This document shows positions 43,369 through 52,411 of a stretch of 64,000 bases of DNA, piece after piece. Source of the DNA: Pseudoramibacter fermentans (GTDB lineage Bacteria > Bacillota > Clostridia > Eubacteriales > Eubacteriaceae); the NCBI GenBank assembly GCA_009493725.1, contig VOGB01000004.1, positions 620,001 to 684,000 on the forward strand. Reading direction: 5' to 3'. A program made the position numbers and the translations under genes. A model generated the notes under the pieces. That model worked only from the letters and a program-made list of their open reading frames with translations. It did no database searches and was not told the origin of the DNA. How positions within the stretch are numbered: position 1 is the stretch's first letter; each line of letters starts with the position of its first letter.

Positions 43369-45162
43369 TTATTCGTAATAATTCCCACCGATTTTTACAG
43401 AATTTGCTTTTTTCGTTGCTTGGAATGAATAATAAGAATGGTTTCTCACACCGCCATATACGCAGTCTTTGACAGCAGCTTGAACGGCAGCCGAAGATTT
43501 ACCATTTAGATATTTTTTATGAGCACCTGAACTGTATGCAGAAAATTGCCCTTTTGCTTTTACAACGGCAACCGCTGTAGTGCCTCCCCATTTTCCAGAA
43601 TCAGCGCGATTCATAATACACGAAATAACCGCTAATGCGCCTTCATAACCTGAATTATCTTCCTGTGACACAACAGCACATAAAAAGTCAAAATCAGATG
43701 CACTTACATTTTCCGTTGTATGATTGTAAGTGATATTTTTTGTCTGACTTACATACTGACTTAAACTGCTTTGTGTACTGTTACTCGAAGATGATGTACT
43801 TGTGGTACTCGTCGTAGTAGCAGCCGTAGACTGAGTACTATCAGTTGTTTGGGTCGTTGCAGTCTCTTCTTTAGTTCCAATAGCAACAACCTGCGTAACA
43901 GGCTGTTTAGTAATTGTCGAAGAAATTTCTTTCTGTGAAATTAATTTACCATCTTCATAAGTCATTTCAGTCGTAACTGTTTTTTCTCCGTTAACCCCTT
44001 GCGTTGTTGTTTGAGTTGTTCCTTTTGCTAGATTGGAGACATACACGTTGTAGGTCTGATATGGTATGACAACAGTAGAAGTTGAAGTTTTTGTTGTAGT
44101 GCTGGAATTGCTGCTTTCTGAAGTATTTGAACTGTCAGACGATGTGTTTGAGCTGGTACTTCCAGAGTCTGTTGTTGTCGAAGTTGTCTGAGTTGAACTT
44201 GTGCTAGTTGTACTATCTGATGTACTTGAGGAAGCGGAATCTGTTACGGTTGCAGTCGATTCTGACGTCTGACTCGTGTCTTTCGATGTTGTTTCGTCTG
44301 ATGATTTATTATCTTCTGTTGTATCAGGTGTTTTTGATGGATCCGTGTCAGTGCTTGAAGAATTAGATTTTTCAGACACATCAGGTGAAGTCGACGAATC
44401 TTTCGATGATATTGATGATGAGGGATTAGAAGTATCTGAAGAAGTATTATTCTTTGAAGACGTATTTGTCGCAATGTCCGATGGATTCATGGATACCTTC
44501 ATTGTGACTGGTTTTGCTGTTACAGATGAACTTTTGACTTTTTCTGAGACCAAAACACCATTATGATAAACTGCTTCGGACACTACTGTCTTCTGGCCGT
44601 TCTGTCCAGATTGCTCTACTTTTGAGCTGCCCTGAGATACATTGCTGTCTGCTACGACCTCTGTTTGATAAGGAACTTCTTCAGTAGAAGCAACCTGTGC
44701 TTTGGTAACACGAACAACATTGATATTTTTTACTTTCGATGTCAGTAAAGTAGAAGTCCCGGGAGTAACAATATCATCTTTATTGATTTTTATATTTTTT
44801 TCTTTCAACAAACCGGCTATCGTTTTTTGAGTCGAACTATATTTAACTTTTTTATCGCCGATTGTAATGACACCATTGGCCTTTTTCACAATTTTAATAT
44901 TGTGAATTTTTGATGCCTGACTAGCAAGGCTGACGGAATAATCGTAAAGGTCCTTATCTATTGAGTAGCCATTACTTTTTAATAAATCCTGAACTGTTTG
45001 TCCTTGTTTTGAATAAACTGTTTTTGTCGTTGTTTTTGAGGATCCATCATTTGGATCGTAAGAAACTTTCACGCTATTGTTGCTTCTTCCTGCGAAAAAA
45101 ATACCCGCACAGACGCATGCAATCGCAATGAAAATAAATGCTTTCTTTTTTCCTAGATGCAT
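43369..45162 (-). CDS. Secreted G5-domain protein with SleB-type hydrolase
   Basis: Exported protein of 597 residues with an N-terminal signal anchor (about 7-25). Two DUF348 modules (about 46-95 and 97-150) are followed by a G5 domain (about 152-223). A long Ser/Thr/Asp linker (about 228-360) leads to a second G5 domain (about 362-430), another linker and a SleB-like Hydrolase_2 domain (about 488-597). The predicted catalytic Glu is Glu501 (VSQEDNSGYEGALAV). It should bind and cleave peptidoglycan in vegetative growth or germination; which of these is unknown. AAAGGAGA precedes the ATG. It heads a unit with the CHAP gene. Confidence 0.9.
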   Translation of the reverse strand: MHLGKKKAFIFIAIACVCAGIFFAGRSNNSVKVSYDPNDGSSKTTTKTVYSKQGQTVQDLLKSNGYSIDKDLYDYSVSLASQASKIHNIKIVKKANGVITIGDKKVKYSSTQKTIAGLLKEKNIKINKDDIVTPGTSTLLTSKVKNINVVRVTKAQVASTEEVPYQTEVVADSNVSQGSSKVEQSGQNGQKTVVSEAVYHNGVLVSEKVKSSSVTAKPVTMKVSMNPSDIATNTSSKNNTSSDTSNPSSSISSKDSSTSPDVSEKSNSSSTDTDPSKTPDTTEDNKSSDETTSKDTSQTSESTATVTDSASSSTSDSTTSTSSTQTTSTTTDSGSTSSNTSSDSSNTSESSNSSTTTKTSTSTVVIPYQTYNVYVSNLAKGTTQTTTQGVNGEKTVTTEMTYEDGKLISQKEISSTITKQPVTQVVAIGTKEETATTQTTDSTQSTAATTTSTTSTSSSSNSTQSSLSQYVSQTKNITYNHTTENVSASDFDFLCAVVSQEDNSGYEGALAVISCIMNRADSGKWGGTTAVAVVKAKGQFSAYSSGAHKKYLNGKSSAAVQAAVKDCVYGGVRNHSYYSFQATKKANSVKIGGNYYE

Positions 45163-45483
45163 TGGATCTCCTTTCTACTGCTGTTGATCTGCTTTGAAAT
45201 AACTTGGTTTTAGATTAACAAAGCCTTGTTACTTAGGTCAACGACCCGAAAGAAGCGATTTTGAGTTAAAAAGTTCGCCACAAAAATTTAAATATTTTTT
45301 TATTTTATTAATGTGAAAAGCAACAATAAAATTTAATATTAATAAATAACATTGCGTAAAGAAATTTAATACTCGTATGTAAAAATCATTCTCTTTTGAA
45401 AAAATGAAAATCTTAAAAATTAAAAGGCCTATTTGAATCATATCAAATAAGCCTTTTTTGAAAATAAATGCGAAAAATTACTG
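45163..45483 (-). promoter_or_regulatory. Long AT-rich intergenic/leader with two small hairpins
   Basis: The 321 bases before the G5-SleB gene hold the mrp terminator, an AT-rich stretch and two hairpins, GGTC-AAC-GACC (45236-45246) and TAACAA-AGCC-TTGTTA (45216-45231). No coding gene is credible. No known riboswitch core could be matched by eye. A promoter must lie here, but no hexamer pair is convincing. Confidence 0.45.
45422..45459 (-). terminator. Terminator after mrp
   Basis: AAAAGGC, one mismatch, then TATTTGA pair with their complements. The minus strand continues into TTTTAATTTTT. Confidence 0.85.
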
Positions 45484-46266
45484 TTATAAACGATCAATCA
45501 CATCAAGTACTTTATTTAATTGATCAGTATTTTCAATATTTTCTATTTTCCCCTGATCCATTAATTTTGCGATTTCCGGATTCATAGGAAGTTGTCCTAA
45601 AAGATCAATATTTTTTTCTTCAGAAATTTCCTTGATGTGACTTTCGCCAAATACCGATATTCTTTCTCCGCAATGAGGACATAGTAAATAACTATAGTTC
45701 TCAATTACACCCAGAACATCAACATTCATCATTTTTGCCATATTGACTGCTTTTTCTACGACCATTGACACTAAATCCTGAGGTGAAGTCACGATAATGA
45801 TTCCATCAATTGGCAAAGATTGAAAAATAGTCAATGGAACGTCTCCAGTTCCAGGTGGCATATCAATCAATAAATAATCCTTATCACCCCAAACAACATC
45901 TGTCCAGAATTGCTTGACCGCTCCCGCAATAACAGGCCCTCTCCAAATGACTGGATCAGTTTCATTTTCTAAAAGCAGATTCATCGAAATAACATCGATA
46001 CCCTGTTGAGTTGCCACAGGGTAAAAATACTCTTCCGAGCCTCTTGCCTTCTCCGTTATACCAAATGCTTTCGGGATCGAAGGACCTGTAATATCGGCAT
46101 CCATGATGCCAACTTTTTTTCCGCTTCTATTTAATGCAACGGCAATTTCAGACGTAACTGTAGATTTCCCTACACCGCCTTTACCACTTACAATACCGAT
46201 AACTTTTTTCACAGAACTCAATGGATTAAGATCCACTTTAAAATTTGGCTTTGGAATATCTACCAT
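45484..46266 (-). CDS. Mrp/NBP35 family iron-sulfur carrier ATPase
   Basis: P-loop ATPase of 260 residues that carries or inserts iron-sulfur clusters. The deviant Walker A motif GKGGVGKST is near residue 28. DADITGPSIP, DMPPGTGDVPL and a CPHC motif, the likely bridging-cluster ligand, follow. AAGGAGAAA precedes the ATG. It lies 15 bases after a GIY-YIG gene. The window encodes several 4Fe-4S enzymes that would need such a carrier. Confidence 0.92.
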   Translation of the reverse strand: MVDIPKPNFKVDLNPLSSVKKVIGIVSGKGGVGKSTVTSEIAVALNRSGKKVGIMDADITGPSIPKAFGITEKARGSEEYFYPVATQQGIDVISMNLLLENETDPVIWRGPVIAGAVKQFWTDVVWGDKDYLLIDMPPGTGDVPLTIFQSLPIDGIIIVTSPQDLVSMVVEKAVNMAKMMNVDVLGVIENYSYLLCPHCGERISVFGESHIKEISEEKNIDLLGQLPMNPEIAKLMDQGKIENIENTDQLNKVLDVIDRL

Positions 46267-46281
46267 GTCTTTTCTCCTTAA

Positions 46282-46563
46282 TTAATGATTATCATGTTCA
46301 TTATAATAATCTATTTTATTTTTTTCAATTAATTCTTTCTTTTGATTATGGGTCATACGATTTTTTATTATAGCTTCCCAGCTCATTGCGTCGTGTTTAG
46401 TTTCAAAAATCTTATAATATGATAGCCGAACAGGTCTTCGGCTTCTCGTATATTTACTTCCCTTTCCTTTATTGTGAGTTTCAATTCTCTTTTTTAAATT
46501 ATTGGTGTAACCTGTATAAAATGTGCCATCAGAACAAGTCACTATGTATGTGTAAAATTGCAT
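46282..46563 (-). CDS. GIY-YIG nuclease-superfamily protein (UPF0213)
   Basis: Protein of 93 residues with the GIY-YIG fold: YTYIVTCSDGTFYTGYTNNL is the core motif, and the conserved Arg and Glu follow (KKRIETHN, SWEAIIKNRM). Proteins of this type (YhbQ/YazA) are stand-alone domains of unclear function, possibly in DNA repair. It probably forms a unit with mrp downstream. Confidence 0.88.
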   Translation of the reverse strand: MQFYTYIVTCSDGTFYTGYTNNLKKRIETHNKGKGSKYTRSRRPVRLSYYKIFETKHDAMSWEAIIKNRMTHNQKKELIEKNKIDYYNEHDNH

Positions 46564-46592
46564 AATTGTTATTTTTATAATAACCTTTCAAT

Positions 46593-46634
46593 AACAAAAA
46601 TAATAAGCAGCCTTTTGCTGACCGCTTATTATTT
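46593..46634 (-). terminator. Terminator of the V-ATPase operon
   Basis: AAATAATAAGC and its complement form an 11-base stem with an inner AGC-GCT pairing. The minus strand continues into TTTTTGTTATT. Confidence 0.88.
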
Positions 46635-46638
46635 GATC

Positions 46639-47268
46639 TTATCCATCTTTTAACATCATGTCTTTTACTTTCATTAACCGAGTTGTCGTCCCTCGTTCAT
46701 TTTCTTCCAGACGCATCATGATATATTTAATATTCTTTTTAGTTTCTGGAATCATAACGTGCTCTAAAGCATTCACGCGTCTTCGAGTTTTTTCAATTTC
46801 ATCAGCTAATAAATTGCAGGTCTTTTCAACTTCTGCCAATTCGATTAGCAGAGGCATCAACTCCGCAATGTCTAGAACCGACTGATCGAGTTCTCCAGAT
46901 GTAAAGGAAAAACCATATGGCAATTGAGGTGCCTTTCCAGATTCTTCATACTTTAATTTTGGCACATCAACACTCATAATGTTTGCCTTATCAACTGTAA
47001 TATCAGTTGATTTTGCCGGACACAAGAGAGCTTCAGTTACTAGGTCTTCGCCCATTCTGCTTTCTGCAACCGAAAATCGTTGTAACGCTTCTGTTAATCT
47101 GGTTTCAATTTCTTCTCTTAATGTCCTATTTTTTTTAATGTAGATCATAAATCTACGGACCATTTCATCTCTTTTGTCCTTTAATAATTTATGGCCACGT
47201 TCAGCTGTTTGCAGCCTACTTTTTAAACGTGTTAATTCCATTCGAGTAGGCTTAATTTGCGCGCACAT
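46639..47268 (-). CDS. atpD: V-type ATP synthase subunit D
   Basis: Central stalk subunit of 209 residues. PTRMELTRLKSRLQTAERGH at the N-terminus and RRRVNALEHVMIP near the C-terminus are typical. Two long helices form the rotor shaft. It is the last gene of the V-ATPase operon and starts three bases after subunit B, with GGAG inside the end of that gene. A terminator follows. Confidence 0.95.
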   Translation of the reverse strand: MCAQIKPTRMELTRLKSRLQTAERGHKLLKDKRDEMVRRFMIYIKKNRTLREEIETRLTEALQRFSVAESRMGEDLVTEALLCPAKSTDITVDKANIMSVDVPKLKYEESGKAPQLPYGFSFTSGELDQSVLDIAELMPLLIELAEVEKTCNLLADEIEKTRRRVNALEHVMIPETKKNIKYIMMRLEENERGTTTRLMKVKDMMLKDG

Positions 47269-47271
47269 AAT

Positions 47272-48672
47272 CTATTCTCCGTCAATAGAAGACTGTTTGT
47301 TGTCATCAGGATAATATTTGTCAATATAATCGAGCTTAATTCTCTTTAATTCTGTCTTCGGTAGAATAGACAGAAGCTTCCATCCGATATCCAACGTTTC
47401 TTGAATATCTCGATTTGTATCATATCCTTGAGAAACATATATTTCTTCAAATTGATCAGCAAATTTAGCGTAAAGCTTATCCATGTCGGACAATGCTGCA
47501 TCTCCTAAAATAACAGCTAATTCCTTTGCCTCTTTGCCTCTTGCATAAGCTGAAAAAAGCTGATTCATTGTGTCAGCATGATCTTCACGTGTCTTACCCT
47601 TGCCGATCCCTTTATCTTTTAATCGACTCAGCGAGGGCAAAACGTTGATTGGCGGTTCGATACCACGCATATTCAATTCTCGAGATAAAATGATTTGCCC
47701 TTCAGTGATATATCCGGTTAAATCAGGAATTGGATGTGTAATATCATCTTCCGGCATTGATAAAATAGGGATTTGCGTAATCGAGCCTTTTTTCCCTAAA
47801 ATACGCCCTGCACGTTCGTATATTGAAGCCAAGTCTGTATACAAATATCCTGGATATCCTCGCCTTCCAGGGACTTCTTTTCGAGCAGCTGACACTTCTC
47901 GTAATGCTTCAGCGTAATTCGTCATATCCGTCATAATGACGAGCACATGCATATCTAATTCAAACGCTAAATATTCCGCACAGGTTATGGCCATTCTAGG
48001 TGTGGCGATTCGTTCAACAGCAGGATCATTGGCATAGTTCATAAACAGAACTGCTCGTTCGATCGCGCCTGTTTTCCTGAAATCTTGAATAAAATAATCT
48101 GCTTCTTCAAAAGTCGTTCCAATTGCAGCAAATACAACCGCAAAATCTTCCGAATCATCTAATACTTTCGCCTGTCTGGCGATTTGGGCAGCCAGCTGAG
48201 CATGAGGCAGACCAGATCCTGAAAAAACCGGAAGCTTTTGGCCACGCACCAGGGTGTTTAATCCATCAATTGCGGAAATACCCGTTTGAATAAATTCGGC
48301 CGGGTAATCCCTGGCTACTGGGTTAATTGGCGCGCCATTGATATCGAGTTTTTCATCAGGAATAATTTGTGGCCCATCATCTATCGGCCGACCCATTCCA
48401 TCAAAAATTCGGCCCAGCATGTCTCTGCTTACGCCTAATTCTATTCCGTGTCCTTCAAAAATAACTTTTGAATCCGATATTTTAAGTCCTTGTGAACTTT
48501 CAAACAGCTGAACTAATGCCGCATCCCCATCGATCTCCAATACACGTCCAACTCGTTCTTCTCCGTTAGCTTGTTTTATTTGAACTAATTCATCGTACTT
48601 TACATTTTCAACATGATCAACAAGCATTAAAGGACCAACAACTTCTCTAATCGTTTTGTATTCTTTATTCAT
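47272..48672 (-). CDS. atpB: V-type ATP synthase subunit B
   Basis: Non-catalytic nucleotide-binding subunit of 466 residues. YKTIREVVGPLMLVDHV begins the beta-barrel, and GLNTLVRGQKLPVFSGSGLP replaces the P-loop, as usual for B. PGRRGYPGYLYTDLASIYERAG is the family block. I chose the ATG at 48672, which overlaps the end of subunit A by eight bases and has AAGGAC upstream. A start at 48711 would add 13 residues from the A reading region. Confidence 0.96.
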   Translation of the reverse strand: MNKEYKTIREVVGPLMLVDHVENVKYDELVQIKQANGEERVGRVLEIDGDAALVQLFESSQGLKISDSKVIFEGHGIELGVSRDMLGRIFDGMGRPIDDGPQIIPDEKLDINGAPINPVARDYPAEFIQTGISAIDGLNTLVRGQKLPVFSGSGLPHAQLAAQIARQAKVLDDSEDFAVVFAAIGTTFEEADYFIQDFRKTGAIERAVLFMNYANDPAVERIATPRMAITCAEYLAFELDMHVLVIMTDMTNYAEALREVSAARKEVPGRRGYPGYLYTDLASIYERAGRILGKKGSITQIPILSMPEDDITHPIPDLTGYITEGQIILSRELNMRGIEPPINVLPSLSRLKDKGIGKGKTREDHADTMNQLFSAYARGKEAKELAVILGDAALSDMDKLYAKFADQFEEIYVSQGYDTNRDIQETLDIGWKLLSILPKTELKRIKLDYIDKYYPDDNKQSSIDGE

Positions 48673-50470
48673 CCGCTTTTTGTCCTTCTGATAATGCTTC
48701 AAAGGCATCATTCATATCTGTTCGAATGCGTTCGTATTTTTCATCTTTTTCATTTTCAGGAACGTACTTCATTCTGGCAATTTTTTCCCGAATTGGCATT
48801 TGAATGACTGCGTCAAATGAACCGTCAGCATTTAGATACTTTTCGCCTTCAGTATACCAACTTAATATCATTTTTAAAATTGCAATCTGTTTTTGCGGTG
48901 ATGAATAAGTATCGACATCATCAAAAGCCGATTGATGCAAAAAATCCTCCCGAATCGAACGTGCACATTCCAATGTAAGCCGATCTTGATAACTTAGCGC
49001 ATCGACACCTACTAAATGAACAATTTCTTGAAGTTCTGATTCTTTCTGCAAGATATTCATTGTTGCTTGGACAGATTTCGACCAATCTTGATCTATATTT
49101 TGATTAAACCACTCATTTAATCTATTACTATACAAAGAATAGCTTGTTAACCAATCGATTGCAGGAAAATGACGCTGATAAGCTAAATCGGCACTTAATC
49201 CCCAAAATACTTTGACAATTCTCAATGTTGCTTGTGAAACTGGCTCAGAAATGTCGCCACCAGGAGGCGAAACCGCCCCAATTGCAGAAATAGCACCCGT
49301 TCTTTGATCAGAGCCTAAACAATTAACTACACCCGCTCGTTCATAAAATTCAGCTAATCGCGATGACAAATAAGCAGGATAACCTTCTTCACCAGGCATT
49401 TCTTCTAGTCGGCCTGACATTTCACGAAGCGCTTCAGCCCAACGAGAAGTCGAATCTGCCATAATTGCAACTTTATATCCCATATCACGAAAATATTCCG
49501 CAATAGTAATGCCTGTATATATTGAAGCTTCTCGAGCAGCAACCGGCATATCAGATGTATTGGCTATTAAGACAGTTCTCTTCATTAAGCTCATTCCCGT
49601 GCGTGGGTCATTTAATTCCGGAAATTCGCGAAGCACATCAGTCATTTCATTGCCCCGTTCGCCGCATCCAATATAAATAATGATATCTGCATCAGACCAT
49701 TTTGCCAATTGATGCTGAATTACCGTTTTTCCGGAGCCAAATGGACCTGGGATCGCAGCAACACCGCCTTTCGCAATAGGAAACAACGAATCAATGACTC
49801 TCTGACCTGTAATCATCGGTTCATTAGGCGTTAATTTATTTCGATATGGCCGTCCAATTCGGACAGGCCAAATCTGAAGCATGGGCACATCTTTTTCATC
49901 CCCATCACCCGTTTCTATTTTTGCAATTGGCTCAGTAATTGTTGCCTCGCCATCGTAGATCCACGATATCGTTCCGGAATAATTGGGCGGCATCATGATT
50001 TTATGGACAACAGCGGGTGTTTCTTCAACTTCGCCAATAATATCTCCAGGCTGTAATTGATCGCCGATTTTCGCTACAGGTTTAAAAGACCATTTTCTTT
50101 TTCGGTCTAATTTAGGCACATCAATGCCTCGTGTGATATTATTGCCAGCTTCTTTATAGATGGAAGTCAGCGGACGTTGAATACCATCATAGATCCCTTC
50201 GATTAATCCAGGAGCCAGTTCAACTGACAGCGGTTGTCCTGTTTTATATACTGGTTCTCCCGGGCCAATGCCTGCCGTTTCTTCGTAAGCCTGAATAGAG
50301 GCTTTATCGCCACGTAGTTCAATTACTTCGCCAATGATATGTTTATTGCTGATTTTTACAACATCATACATTTGAACATCAGCCATATGCTCAGCAATAA
50401 TTAATGGGCCCGCAACTTTTACAACTGTACCTGTTTGTTCTAAAGTGCTGCCACTTTGTTTAGGATTCAA
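48665..50470 (-). CDS. atpA: V-type ATP synthase subunit A (catalytic)
   Basis: Catalytic subunit of 601 residues. The P-loop GPFGSGKTVIQH, ADSTSRWAEALREMSGRLEEMPGE-type block and the long non-homologous insert (about 120-200) of V-type A subunits are present. It starts with TTG at 50470; AAAGGA lies 12 bases upstream, and no ATG in frame fits better. F lies upstream and B overlaps downstream. With B it forms the A3B3 head. Confidence 0.96.
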   Translation of the reverse strand: MNPKQSGSTLEQTGTVVKVAGPLIIAEHMADVQMYDVVKISNKHIIGEVIELRGDKASIQAYEETAGIGPGEPVYKTGQPLSVELAPGLIEGIYDGIQRPLTSIYKEAGNNITRGIDVPKLDRKRKWSFKPVAKIGDQLQPGDIIGEVEETPAVVHKIMMPPNYSGTISWIYDGEATITEPIAKIETGDGDEKDVPMLQIWPVRIGRPYRNKLTPNEPMITGQRVIDSLFPIAKGGVAAIPGPFGSGKTVIQHQLAKWSDADIIIYIGCGERGNEMTDVLREFPELNDPRTGMSLMKRTVLIANTSDMPVAAREASIYTGITIAEYFRDMGYKVAIMADSTSRWAEALREMSGRLEEMPGEEGYPAYLSSRLAEFYERAGVVNCLGSDQRTGAISAIGAVSPPGGDISEPVSQATLRIVKVFWGLSADLAYQRHFPAIDWLTSYSLYSNRLNEWFNQNIDQDWSKSVQATMNILQKESELQEIVHLVGVDALSYQDRLTLECARSIREDFLHQSAFDDVDTYSSPQKQIAILKMILSWYTEGEKYLNADGSFDAVIQMPIREKIARMKYVPENEKDEKYERIRTDMNDAFEALSEGQKADE

Positions 50471-50488
50471 CTTATCATCATTTCCTTT

Positions 50489-50809
50489 CTAAAAGATGTC
50501 TGCGCCAACTGCTTTTTCAATATTTTCTTCTATTCCCCTCTTACCAATTCCTAACGCACCATTTTTATTCGGAATCGGGATAATCGCAGGAAAAGATTTA
50601 TCCTTATATTCATCGATTATTGTTTCTATTCCCGCTGCAATATTTTCTGTAATATAAATAATAGAAAATTTATTGCGTTCGAGCTCCTTGATTTGTTTGC
50701 CGATATCTTCACATTCTTCAACGGGAAATACAGAAAAACCCAGCACCTTAAAAATCATAATGGAATTTTGATCGCCGATAACAGCAATTTTCGCTTTTTG
50801 ACTCATCAA
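50489..50809 (-). CDS. atpF: V-type ATP synthase subunit F
   Basis: Central stalk subunit of 106 residues with a Rossmann-like fold (KIAVIGDQNSIMIFKVLGF; IIYITENIA; IPIPNKNGALG). It starts three bases after the stop of subunit C and lies 18 bases upstream of A. Confidence 0.93.
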   Translation of the reverse strand: MMSQKAKIAVIGDQNSIMIFKVLGFSVFPVEECEDIGKQIKELERNKFSIIYITENIAAGIETIIDEYKDKSFPAIIPIPNKNGALGIGKRGIEENIEKAVGADIF

Positions 50810-50812
50810 AAA

Positions 50813-51781
50813 TCACCTCAACATATCTTTTTCTGTCGTATTATTGGCAGGACTGTTTTTCTGAGCAGCCATCACTCTCAGTGACGAACCTTCTCTTCTT
50901 TTTTCAAGCAAATAATTAATGATTGGCCCAATTCCAAAGGAATCATTTTTTTCTTCGTGAATAATTGAAAAGGCAAAATCATCTAATTGACTTTCCACTT
51001 CAGAGATAATATGGCGTTTCGAATAATCGTCCAATATTTTTCGATATACTGTTCTGTTAGGTCCCGTCGATAAATAAGCACACAACTGATCTTCTGTTTG
51101 ACCGATAGCCTTGTGCATCTCTGTCTGATCTAATGATCCAGAATCGAAAAGCAGAAGATTAATTTTTTCAGAATTCCATTGCAAGGCATTTCCCCTGAGA
51201 ATTGCCAAAATGTTAACTTTATCAAAAATAATATTAAAATATTGCTTGAGCAAAGCATTTTGATGCATCTTTAGAGCATCCCTAATTGTTGTCAATACTG
51301 CGAAGTCTATCTTTTGACTGATTTCAAACGGATCTTCTAGATCTAAGGCAGCTTTTATAGCTTTACCTATAGCTGAAGGCAGCTCATTATATTTTTCATC
51401 TGAAATAGCTTCAATCAATTGATCGATATGAATCACACCCGAAGTGTGCAAAAATGATTTTGTGTCTTTCCTGATTAAAATGCCTTTAATAAGCATTTTG
51501 ATATTGTAGGCATCTTCAGAATAATAAAACAAATTTGTCAAAACTGGGTCAGGCGAAAGAGATTTAATGTCCGAATTGACCTCATTCAATTCAGAAGCAA
51601 CCATCTCATTCACAGTATGGCCGCTGTCTTCTGCAGAGCCATAATTATTTTCTTTTAACACCTGTATCATCGCTGACTCATCTTTTGCATCTGATAAACG
51701 CTGCCAGACATTCTCATCTAACAACTTATTTTCTAGCCCCTTAATTCTACCAACTGCAAAAGGGTAACTAATTCCAGCCAT
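50813..51781 (-). CDS. atpC: V-type ATP synthase subunit C
   Basis: Subunit of 322 residues, homologous to eukaryotic subunit d, that connects the central stalk with the membrane ring. SYPFAVGRIKGLENKLLD at the N-terminus and the mainly helical composition are typical. It starts two bases after subunit E and lies three bases before F. Confidence 0.92.
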   Translation of the reverse strand: MAGISYPFAVGRIKGLENKLLDENVWQRLSDAKDESAMIQVLKENNYGSAEDSGHTVNEMVASELNEVNSDIKSLSPDPVLTNLFYYSEDAYNIKMLIKGILIRKDTKSFLHTSGVIHIDQLIEAISDEKYNELPSAIGKAIKAALDLEDPFEISQKIDFAVLTTIRDALKMHQNALLKQYFNIIFDKVNILAILRGNALQWNSEKINLLLFDSGSLDQTEMHKAIGQTEDQLCAYLSTGPNRTVYRKILDDYSKRHIISEVESQLDDFAFSIIHEEKNDSFGIGPIINYLLEKRREGSSLRVMAAQKNSPANNTTEKDMLR

Positions 51782-51783
51782 GA

Positions 51784-52395
51784 CTACGCCTCATCTCGAT
51801 CTTCGAATAATATAGCAGCAACTTCTCTTTCATACTTGTCCCGAACTTGTTGAAGCAAAACTTCGAAATCACCATTGATATCATAATGATCTCCTTCTAA
51901 CAAGATACCCGCTTCAAATTCTGCTGGATCTGAGTCAAGTGTCAATTTCCCAGGTAGACCGTTTACCTTAAGTCCTTTATTCAGCGTAGATAAAAAGCCA
52001 GACTGATATTTTTCATAATCTTTTTCAGGAACTTTTATCGTTTCATTTCCAGTTCTTGACGATGAAGCAACGATCTCAGCAATCAACACAGACCAGTCCT
52101 TTTCAGGTAAATGATTCATCGCTTCTTTAGCTTGAGCAAACGCTCGATCTATTAATTCTCTTTTCTTTAAAAGTCTATTTTTTCGCGCTTCTAAATGAAA
52201 AATCAATTCACTTCTTTCTTCAAGGTCTTGCATCTTTCGATCGAAATCATTTTCCATCTGACTTATTTGCTCATCAGATTTCCTTTGAATTGTCTTTTTC
52301 AGTTCTTGAGCCTTTTCTTTTGAATCATTTTTTATATTGGCTGCATCTTCATTTGCCTTGTCAAGAATCCTACTGATAATTGTACTCTGCGCCAT
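51784..52395 (-). CDS. atpE: V-type ATP synthase subunit E
   Basis: Peripheral stalk subunit of 203 residues. A long N-terminal helix rich in Lys, Glu and Gln (about 10-95) is followed by a globular domain with GILLEGDHYDINGDFEVLLQ. It pairs with the H/G subunit encoded at the operon head. It lies 16 bases after subunit K. Confidence 0.92.
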   Translation of the reverse strand: MAQSTIISRILDKANEDAANIKNDSKEKAQELKKTIQRKSDEQISQMENDFDRKMQDLEERSELIFHLEARKNRLLKKRELIDRAFAQAKEAMNHLPEKDWSVLIAEIVASSSRTGNETIKVPEKDYEKYQSGFLSTLNKGLKVNGLPGKLTLDSDPAEFEAGILLEGDHYDINGDFEVLLQQVRDKYEREVAAILFEDRDEA

Positions 52396-52411
52396 GATAA
52401 CCCTTCTTGAT

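Noticed and set aside
43800..44500. Ser/Thr codon-rich stretch resembling tandem DNA repeats
   Set aside because: It encodes the low-complexity linker of the G5-SleB protein; there is no fixed repeat unit.
44276..44566. 96-residue plus-strand open frame rich in Asp, Glu, Val and Ser
   Set aside because: It is the antisense shadow of the Ser/Thr linker and lacks a start signal.
45163..45300. Possible c-di-AMP (ydaO) or c-di-GMP riboswitch before the wall hydrolase
   Set aside because: The conserved cores of these classes could not be found by eye; only two short hairpins are present.
45238..45441. 67-residue minus-strand open frame in the G5-SleB leader
   Set aside because: Composition is that of AT-rich noncoding DNA, it has no ribosome binding site, and it begins inside the mrp terminator.
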